Notes under the pieces: model-generated
What the model saw: only the letters and a program-made list of their open reading frames with translations
Databases searched by the model: none
What the model was told of the DNA's origin: nothing
Shown: piece after piece, positions 1-4,880 of the stretch
Position numbering within the stretch: the first letter of the stretch is position 1
Layout: each line of letters opens with the position of its first letter
Source of the DNA: Bacteroidota bacterium
GTDB lineage: Bacteria; Bacteroidota; Bacteroidia; Bacteroidales; UBA1556
DNA: 5,850 nucleotides
Direction of reading: 5' to 3'
Assembly (NCBI GenBank): GCA_003648395.1
Contig: QMPB01000328.1
Location: 1 to 5,850, forward strand
Position numbers and translations under genes: made by a program

Positions 1-117
1 GCAATGATGATGGGTACAACGCTGTTTGTTTCTGGTTTCTTGGGAGAATTAATAGCAAGAAACTCATCCATAAGAAATGAATATGTAATTGAAAAATCAG
101 TAGGTTTAGATGAGTAA
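1..117 (+). CDS. C-terminal end of a probable GT2 family glycosyltransferase (5' end outside window)
   Basis: The first reading frame is open from base 1 to a TAA at 115-117, giving 38 residues of a protein whose start lies outside the window. It has a short hydrophobic stretch with a GTTLFVSGFLGELIARN core, followed by a polar tail ending in GLDE. From memory, this resembles the C-terminus of Bacteroidota family 2 (DPM1-like) glycosyltransferases, where a membrane segment is followed by a GELI-R-N motif. The assignment is an inference from the tail alone, because the catalytic domain is not visible. The stop lies inside the next gene: the ATG at 110 overlaps it by 8 bases (ATGAGTAA). That overlap implies translational coupling with another glycosyltransferase and supports the reading. 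It could instead be the end of another small-tailed membrane protein. Confidence 0.6.
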   Translation, partial: AMMMGTTLFVSGFLGELIARNSSIRNEYVIEKSVGLDE

Positions 118-1246
118 ATCCGAAAAAAGCGTAGTAATATTGGGTAGTGCATATCCTTTGCGTGGTGGCTTGGCTAATTATAACGAGCGTATTGCTCGTG
201 CATATATGCAACAAGGTTATACAGTGAAAATTATTACCTTTAGTTTACAATATCCTAATTTTCTTTTTCCAGGTACAACTCAGTATTCTGAAGAAGCTGC
301 TCCTGCTGATTTGGATATAGAAGTGAAGCTTAACTCAGTAAATCCACTGTCGTGGTTTGCTGTAGGAAATCAAATTCGTAAAATTAATCCTGATTTACTA
401 ATAATAAAGTTTTGGTTACCTTTTATGGGGCCTAGCTTGGGAACTGTAGCACGTATTGCTAAGCGCGGAACAAAGATTAAAGTAATAAGTATTATTGACA
501 ATATTATTCCTCACGAAAAACGTATTGGAGATCATTTGCTTGCCAAATATTTTGTGGGTGCTGTGGATGGTTTTATTTCTATGTCGCAATCTGTACTTGA
601 CGATTTAAATACTTTTGATAAAAATAAACCCAAAATATTTACACCTCACCCTGTTTACGATAATTTTGGAATACCAGAGAATAAGTTGCAAGCACGAAAA
701 AACTTGCAACTAGATGCAAAAACTCCTTATATCCTATTCTTTGGGTTTATTAGAGATTATAAAGGACTTGACCTTTTGTTTAAGGCAATGGCTGATGAGC
801 GAATTCGTAATAGTGAAATAAAGCTTATTGTTGCTGGCGAATATTATTCCAATGAACAAAAATATCTGGATTTGATTTCAAAATTAAAAATAGAAGACCA
901 ATTAGTATTGGTAACAGATTTTATTCCTGATAGCAAAGTAGGTGACTATTTTAATGCCTGCGATATGGTTGTTCAGCCATATAAAACTGCTACTCAAAGT
1001 GGAGTTACACAAATAGCATATCATTTTGAAAAACCTATGCTGGTAACTAAGGTCGGTGGTCTTCCAGAGATTGTGCCTGATGGTATTGCTGGTTATGTAG
1101 TAGATGTAGATCCTGTAAAAATTGCCGATGCCATTCTCGATTATTTTGATAATAACAAAGAAAAAGAAATGGTAGCAGGCTGCAAAGAGGAAAAGAAGAA
1201 ATACCTTTGGGAAACTTTGCTTGAAAAGATAGATGAACTATTGTAG
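110..1246 (+). CDS. GT4-type (GT-B fold) glycosyltransferase
   Basis: This 378-residue protein has the size and two-lobed pattern of a retaining GT-B glycosyltransferase, which moves a sugar from a nucleotide-sugar donor to a glycan or lipid acceptor at the cytoplasmic face of the membrane. The N-terminal lobe opens with a glycine-rich loop (GSAYPLRGGLANYN, residues 12-25). The C-terminal lobe starts near residue 205 with a FFGFIRDYKG strand-loop (210-219), typical of donor-phosphate binding. It ends with KPMLVTKVGGLPEIV (308-322), a GT4 hallmark. No signal peptide or membrane segment is evident. The EX7E motif is altered: an alignment anchored on K308-P309 puts A294 and I302 where the two glutamates usually stand. 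The start at 110 overlaps the upstream stop, and the patatin-like gene follows after 30 bases. Donor and acceptor cannot be read from the sequence. A role in polysaccharide or glycolipid synthesis is inferred from the neighbour. Confidence 0.88.
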   Translation: MSKSEKSVVILGSAYPLRGGLANYNERIARAYMQQGYTVKIITFSLQYPNFLFPGTTQYSEEAAPADLDIEVKLNSVNPLSWFAVGNQIRKINPDLLIIKFWLPFMGPSLGTVARIAKRGTKIKVISIIDNIIPHEKRIGDHLLAKYFVGAVDGFISMSQSVLDDLNTFDKNKPKIFTPHPVYDNFGIPENKLQARKNLQLDAKTPYILFFGFIRDYKGLDLLFKAMADERIRNSEIKLIVAGEYYSNEQKYLDLISKLKIEDQLVLVTDFIPDSKVGDYFNACDMVVQPYKTATQSGVTQIAYHFEKPMLVTKVGGLPEIVPDGIAGYVVDVDPVKIADAILDYFDNNKEKEMVAGCKEEKKKYLWETLLEKIDELL

Positions 1247-1276
1247 AGCTATTATTTAATATTTAACGAAGATATT

Positions 1277-2164
1277 ATGACAAAAAAAGTTGCGTTAGTT
1301 TTATCAGCAGGTGGCGCAAGGGGACTTGCTCATATTGGAGTTATTGAAGAATTAGAAAAAAGAGGTTTCCAAATCACCTCTGTTGCAGGCACATCTATGG
1401 GTGCATTGATTGCCGGAATATATTCCGCAGGAAAACTTTCGGAATTTAAACAATGGGCATTGCAACTCTCAAAAGCAGAGGTGTATAGATTAATGGATTT
1501 TACCATGAACCTTGGCTTTGTGAAAATGGATAGAGTTTTTGACGAGCTTAGGACAATTGTAGGAGAATGGAGAATATCAGATTTACCTATTAGTACAAAA
1601 ATTATTGCTGCTGATATTAATTCAAAACAGGAGGTTGTTTTTGATAAAGGATCCCTCTTTAATGCTATTAGGGCTAGCGTTGCTTACCCAACGGTAATTA
1701 CTCCTTTCGAACTTGATGGCAAACTATTAGTAGACGGAGGCATCGTAAACCCTATACCTGTAAATAGAGTAGAACGAACTAATGGTGATATATTGGTAGC
1801 TGTAGATTTATCAGCCGAATTTGAATATATAGCTGACAGTAAATATATAAAGAAAAATGATGAATCCATAAATATGTCATTTTCTATTGTCAAAAGTATA
1901 ATTAATAAATGGCGTGATGACTCTAAGAGCGAAGCTAATGACAGAGCTCATTGGTCGTATCTAAAGCTTATCGATGAGTCCTTAAATATGATGCATAGAC
2001 GAATTACACAATTATCATTAGAACTTATGCCTGCTGATATTCTTATATCTATTTCACATGAATCGGGAGGGCTATTTGACTACTATAGAGCCGAAGAATT
2101 AATCGAATATGGCAGAAAGCAAGCCGTGAAAGCCATAGAAAAATGGGAAGAGAAATCTAAATAG
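1277..2164 (+). CDS. Patatin-like phospholipase / NTE-type serine hydrolase (RssA-like)
   Basis: This 295-residue protein carries every patatin hallmark. An oxyanion-hole loop GGARG sits at residues 12-16, the nucleophile elbow GTSMG at 38-42 has Ser40 as the catalytic serine, and the DGG motif at 153-155 supplies the dyad aspartate (LLVDGGIVNP context). Members of this family hydrolyse acyl esters of phospholipids or related lipids. Bacterial housekeeping members of the RssA/YchK group have about this length and largely unknown substrates. No signal peptide, membrane helix or POTRA/barrel extension is seen, so this is a soluble cytoplasmic form, unlike the longer secreted patatins of Bacteroidota. 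The C-terminal third, from about residue 185, is helical and charged and lacks recognisable motifs. The start at 1277 is preceded by a weak purine stretch (cgaag), and the 30-base gap to the glycosyltransferase suggests co-transcription. The physiological substrate is unknown. Confidence 0.92.
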   Translation: MTKKVALVLSAGGARGLAHIGVIEELEKRGFQITSVAGTSMGALIAGIYSAGKLSEFKQWALQLSKAEVYRLMDFTMNLGFVKMDRVFDELRTIVGEWRISDLPISTKIIAADINSKQEVVFDKGSLFNAIRASVAYPTVITPFELDGKLLVDGGIVNPIPVNRVERTNGDILVAVDLSAEFEYIADSKYIKKNDESINMSFSIVKSIINKWRDDSKSEANDRAHWSYLKLIDESLNMMHRRITQLSLELMPADILISISHESGGLFDYYRAEELIEYGRKQAVKAIEKWEEKSK

Positions 2165-2305
2165 GAAGTGATAAATAGATCATTAATTTACACAAAGATT
2201 TATTAAAAAAAACTATTAGTTATTTACTAATTTCCAATAAATAATTCTTACTTTTGCCGGATATTATTACAATGATATTAATAACAATAATAAATATTAA
2301 TTAGT
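2165..2305 (+). promoter_or_regulatory. gap leader region with Bacteroidota-type promoter
   Basis: This 141-base intergenic stretch is very AT-rich. TACTTTTG at 2249-2256 matches the Bacteroidota -7 consensus TAnnTTTG exactly and would place the transcription start near 2262, leaving a leader of roughly 44 bases. The -33 element is poor: TTTA at 2223-2226 is the nearest match to TTTG, with a slightly long spacer of 22 bases. An inverted repeat (ATTAGT at 2215-2220, ACTAAT at 2226-2231) lies over the -33 region and might be an operator, although AT-only repeats arise easily by chance in such DNA. No Shine-Dalgarno sequence precedes the gap ATG; the bases before it are A/T only apart from one G, as is usual for highly expressed Bacteroidota genes. 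No convincing terminator for the upstream patatin-like gene is visible. Confidence 0.7.
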
Positions 2306-3313
2306 ATGACAAAAGTAAAAGTAGCTATTAATGGCTTCGGAAGAATTGGAAGAATTACTTTCCGTGCATTATTAAAGAAAGAAAATGTAGAAGTTGTTGC
2401 TTTCAATGACTTAACAGATACAAAAACATTAGCACACTTATTAAAGTATGATTCAGTACATGGTAAATTTGATGGAACCGTAACTGTAGATGGAGAGTAT
2501 TTAGTAATTAATGGAAAGAAAATCCGTGTTTATTCAGAGCGTAATCCTGGTGATCTTCCTTGGGGAGATTTAGGTGTTGATATTGTAGCTGAATGTACAG
2601 GTATATTCCGTAAGCGTGAGCAAATGATGTTGCATATTGAGGCTGGTGCTAAAAAGGTTCTTTTAAGTGTTCCTTCTGCTGCTGCTAACGATGTGGATTC
2701 TACTATTGTAATGGGAGTTAATGATGATGATCTTAAAGCTGATCATATTTTAGTTTCTAATGCTAGTTGTACTACAAATTGTCTTTCGCCTGTTGCTAAG
2801 GTTTTACATGACAACTTTGGTATTAAGACAGGATTAATGAATACTATCCACTCTTATACCAATGACCAAATAATATTGGATTCACCACATAAAGACTTGC
2901 GTCGTGCTCGATCTGCTGCGGTTTCAATTATTCCTACTTCTACAGGTGCGGCTAAGGCTATCGGTCTTGTTATTCCTGAATTAGCTGGTAAGCTCGATGG
3001 TTTGGCAATGAGAGTTCCTACTCCTGATGGATCTGTTGTAGATTTAACTTGTGATTTGGAAAAAACTCCTACTGTTGAGCAAATCAATGCTGCTATGAAA
3101 GCTGCTGCTGAAGGTCCAATGAAAGGTGTTTTAGAATATTGTACTGATCCAATAGTTTCTATTGATGTTGTTGGCAATACTCACTCTTCAATATTTGATG
3201 CAGACCTAACTATGGTAAATGGAAATATTGTGAAAATTGTTTCTTGGTACGATAATGAGGCTGGTTATTCTAATCGCCTTGCTGATATGCTTGTGAAAAT
3301 GGGAACTATGTAA
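2306..3313 (+). CDS. gap: Glyceraldehyde-3-phosphate dehydrogenase, type I
   Basis: The product converts glyceraldehyde-3-phosphate, NAD+ and phosphate to 1,3-bisphosphoglycerate in cytoplasmic glycolysis, and the reverse in gluconeogenesis. At 335 residues it has the standard length. The Rossmann loop NGFGRIGR is at residues 9-16, and Asp35 ends the second strand (AFND), the usual mark of NAD+ rather than NADP+ preference. The active site SNASCTTNC puts the catalytic cysteine at 155 and the base histidine at 182 (in TIHSYTNDQ). STGAA, starting at 212, contributes to phosphate binding, and SWYDNE is present near the C-terminus. The HSYTNDQ and HKDLRRAR segments resemble those of Bacillus GapA, the glycolytic type. 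The gene has its own promoter, stands alone without pgk or tpi, and ends in a strong terminator. No residue I checked is missing. Confidence 0.98.
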   Translation: MTKVKVAINGFGRIGRITFRALLKKENVEVVAFNDLTDTKTLAHLLKYDSVHGKFDGTVTVDGEYLVINGKKIRVYSERNPGDLPWGDLGVDIVAECTGIFRKREQMMLHIEAGAKKVLLSVPSAAANDVDSTIVMGVNDDDLKADHILVSNASCTTNCLSPVAKVLHDNFGIKTGLMNTIHSYTNDQIILDSPHKDLRRARSAAVSIIPTSTGAAKAIGLVIPELAGKLDGLAMRVPTPDGSVVDLTCDLEKTPTVEQINAAMKAAAEGPMKGVLEYCTDPIVSIDVVGNTHSSIFDADLTMVNGNIVKIVSWYDNEAGYSNRLADMLVKMGTM

Positions 3314-3337
3314 TTATCCCCATTTCTATATAGAATT

Positions 3338-3371
3338 AAAAAGCCACGAAATTTGTTTTCGTGGCTTTTTT
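3338..3371. terminator. Bidirectional intrinsic terminator between gap and arfB
   Basis: A near-ideal hairpin lies between the convergent genes. AAAAAGCCACGAAA (3338-3351) pairs perfectly with TTTCGTGGCTTTTT (3357-3370), leaving a loop of five bases (TTTGT). Six consecutive T (3366-3371) follow the GC-containing stem on the plus strand, and five A (3338-3342) provide a U-tract for minus-strand transcripts. It starts 24 bases after the gap stop and lies 2 bases beyond the arfB stop, so it can end transcription from both sides. Confidence 0.93.
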
Positions 3372-3373
3372 CA

Positions 3374-3796
3374 TTATATATCATCCTTAGTATTTCTTCG
3401 TAGCTTCTTTTGAGAGATTACTTTTTTATCCTTTAGTCGTTTTTCCTTCGCAGATTTAGAAACTTTAACGGGCTTTCGTTTTTTAACAGGTTTTAGTGCC
3501 GTATTTATTGCTTCGTAAAACTTTAATATTGAATCTTCTTTATTTTGTAATTGCGAACGTGTGGCCTGAGAAATTACAATAAACTCTTTTTCGTTATTTA
3601 TCTGGTTTGGTAATTTTGCAAATAAAGTATATTTTTCTTCTTGGCTCAAAATATTGGATAATGAAATGTTAAACCGCAACTCAACCTTAGTATTTACTTT
3701 ATTTACACTCTGCCCACCAGGGCCACTACTCCTGCTGAAGCTAAAATTTAGTTCAGTATTTAATTCATTAGTATATATTATTTGCTCGCTTTGCAT
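3374..3796 (-). CDS. arfB: Alternative ribosome-rescue factor ArfB (RF-1 domain peptidyl-tRNA hydrolase)
   Basis: ArfB (YaeJ, ICT1-like) frees ribosomes stalled on messages lacking a stop codon: its GGQ domain hydrolyses the peptidyl-tRNA ester while a basic tail occupies the empty mRNA channel. This 140-residue protein has the family's usual length. The release-factor signature SGPGGQSVNKVNTKVEL places GGQ at residues 27-29. The codon-recognition domain of true release factors is absent. The last 40 or so residues are strongly Lys/Arg-rich (KKRKP, KEKRLKDKK, KKLRR), as expected for the channel-entering tail. It is the last gene of a minus-strand cluster, 20 bases after the DUF3820 gene, and ends at the shared terminator. 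No Shine-Dalgarno sequence is seen before the ATG. A mis-call as full RF1 or RF2 is ruled out by size and the missing domains. Confidence 0.95.
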   Translation of the reverse strand: MQSEQIIYTNELNTELNFSFSRSSGPGGQSVNKVNTKVELRFNISLSNILSQEEKYTLFAKLPNQINNEKEFIVISQATRSQLQNKEDSILKFYEAINTALKPVKKRKPVKVSKSAKEKRLKDKKVISQKKLRRNTKDDI

Positions 3797-3816
3797 AATA
3801 CTTTGGTGTTATTAAC

Positions 3817-4032
3817 TTATCGCCTAAACATATCTTCTAATCCATTAAGCTTAATTTCATACATAAGCTGTAGCTGCCTACCAAGTTTCCCCTTAGGAAA
3901 TCCTTTTTGATTGAACCAAACAAGATATGGCTCTGGTAAATCTAAGAGCTTTCTCCCTTGATATTTACCAAAAGGCATTTTAGCTTCTAATGCGGCTATA
4001 AGTTCATCTCTATTTTGTTGTACCTCTTCCAT
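3817..4032 (-). CDS. DUF3820 family small protein
   Basis: This is a 71-residue protein of unknown function. Its core (MPFGKYQGRKLLDLP at 19-33, YLVWFNQKGFPKGKLG at 36-51, and MYEIKLNGLE at 57-66) matches what I recall of the DUF3820 family, also labelled 'putative quorum-sensing-regulated virulence factor', a name with little bearing on function here. The G-K-Y-x-G-R turn and WF..KGF.KGKLG stretch are basic and aromatic, which could suit nucleic-acid binding, but that is speculation. There is no signal peptide or membrane segment. Its ATG overlaps the stop of the upstream radical SAM gene by one base (TAATG), a classic arrangement for translational coupling, and arfB follows after 20 bases. 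It is real rather than spurious because it is nearly all conserved-motif sequence and keeps the operon spacing. Confidence 0.88.
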   Translation of the reverse strand: MEEVQQNRDELIAALEAKMPFGKYQGRKLLDLPEPYLVWFNQKGFPKGKLGRQLQLMYEIKLNGLEDMFRR

Positions 4033-4808
4033 TATGAATATATTTTTACCTCTATTCCCAATAAGCGAACTTTTGCTCCTATGGAATCTAATTTTTCTTC
4101 CGAAATTTTCTTTAATCCCTCCAAAGGTGTATCTCTTGCAATAGGGTAAATCATTACTTCTTTAGGTTTTATTTCTTGTAATAATTCTAACCATTTTCCA
4201 ACCTCATAATCTGTAGTATTATCAAATTTCTCACCTTTATATTCACCTTTGATAAACATGGTTTGAATAGTAAGATTTCCATTAAATACTTTTAATCTTT
4301 CTACAAGTTTAGCAACACTTATAGGTGTTTTTGGCTGATTTAATAATTTATAAGTAGAGTCTATTGCGCTGTCGAGTTTAAGAATATTTTGATCTACTTT
4401 ATTAAGAGCGCTAATTACGGATTGCTTATGAATTTGTGTTGCATTACTAAGAACAGATATTAATGCTTTAGGAAAGTATTTATCTCTAAGTTCAATTGTA
4501 TCATCAATTATTTCGGCAAAAGCAGGGTGGATTGTAGGCTCGCCATTGCCGGCAAAAGTAATATTATCAGGAGCTTCATTTGCACCTAGCATTTCTTGAA
4601 GTTTTTGGTCTAAAGTGGCTTTGATTTCTTCTCTAGTATGAAGTATTATCTTCTTATTTGAGTCTAATGTCCATCCACATTCGCAGTATAAACAGTCGTA
4701 TGTACAAAACTTATAATCTTCAGGTAATAAATTCACTCCTAAGCTAACACCTAACCGACGTGATTTTACTGGGCCAAATATTATTTCGTTAAAAAGAAAT
4801 GTTGCCAT
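4032..4808 (-). CDS. Radical SAM protein, COG0731-like (wyosine-synthetase-related)
   Basis: This 258-residue protein is a radical SAM enzyme. The CxxxCxxC cluster motif is at Cys35, Cys39 and Cys42, with an additional Cys44 (CTYDCLYCECG) whose role cannot be read here. The three cysteines would bind the 4Fe-4S cluster that cleaves S-adenosylmethionine. GNGEPT at 87-92 corresponds to the SAM-binding GGE region. The N-terminal FGPVKSRRLGVSLGVN block (11-26) is characteristic of the bacterial group filed under COG0731, named after the archaeal and eukaryotic wyosine enzyme TYW1. Bacteria are not known to make wyosine in tRNA-Phe, so that name should not be taken as function; the substrate is unknown. 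No SPASM or other C-terminal cluster domain is visible, since the cysteines are confined to 35-44. It begins the radical SAM-DUF3820-arfB run, 72 bases after the regulator gene. Confidence 0.9.
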   Translation of the reverse strand: MATFLFNEIIFGPVKSRRLGVSLGVNLLPEDYKFCTYDCLYCECGWTLDSNKKIILHTREEIKATLDQKLQEMLGANEAPDNITFAGNGEPTIHPAFAEIIDDTIELRDKYFPKALISVLSNATQIHKQSVISALNKVDQNILKLDSAIDSTYKLLNQPKTPISVAKLVERLKVFNGNLTIQTMFIKGEYKGEKFDNTTDYEVGKWLELLQEIKPKEVMIYPIARDTPLEGLKKISEEKLDSIGAKVRLLGIEVKIYS

Positions 4809-4831
4809 AATTATTCTTGTAAATAAAACAA

Positions 4832-4847
4832 CACGGTAATAACCGTG
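4832..4847 (-). terminator. Perfect palindromic hairpin after the Crp-like gene (terminator or operator)
   Basis: CACGGT (4832-4837) and ACCGTG (4842-4847) form a perfect six-base stem around a four-base AATA spacer, in the 72-base gap between the regulator gene and the radical SAM gene. Read on the minus strand, the stem is followed by TTGTTTTATTT, a broken T-tract. A weak intrinsic terminator of the regulator gene is therefore the simplest reading. The stem is short and lies only 23 bases before the radical SAM ATG, so a protein-binding operator or a read-through attenuator is also possible. No TAnnTTTG promoter is visible in this gap, so the origin of the downstream transcript is unclear. 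Confidence 0.5.
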
Positions 4848-4880
4848 CTATAATTGTATTATTAGTATAGTATTAAAGCT

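Noticed and set aside
1684..1893. Minus-strand open frame of 69 codons inside the patatin-like gene
   Set aside because: It lies wholly opposite a well-supported gene, shows no recognisable motif, and runs antisense through the conserved DGG region.
2172..2190. Possible terminator hairpin (TAAAT ... ATTTA) after the patatin-like gene
   Set aside because: The stem is short and all A/T, with no adjacent T-tract. It is too weak to call in DNA of this composition.
2854..3177. Minus-strand open frame of 107 codons inside gap
   Set aside because: It is the antisense shadow of a highly conserved GAPDH coding region; codon constraint on the sense strand explains its openness.
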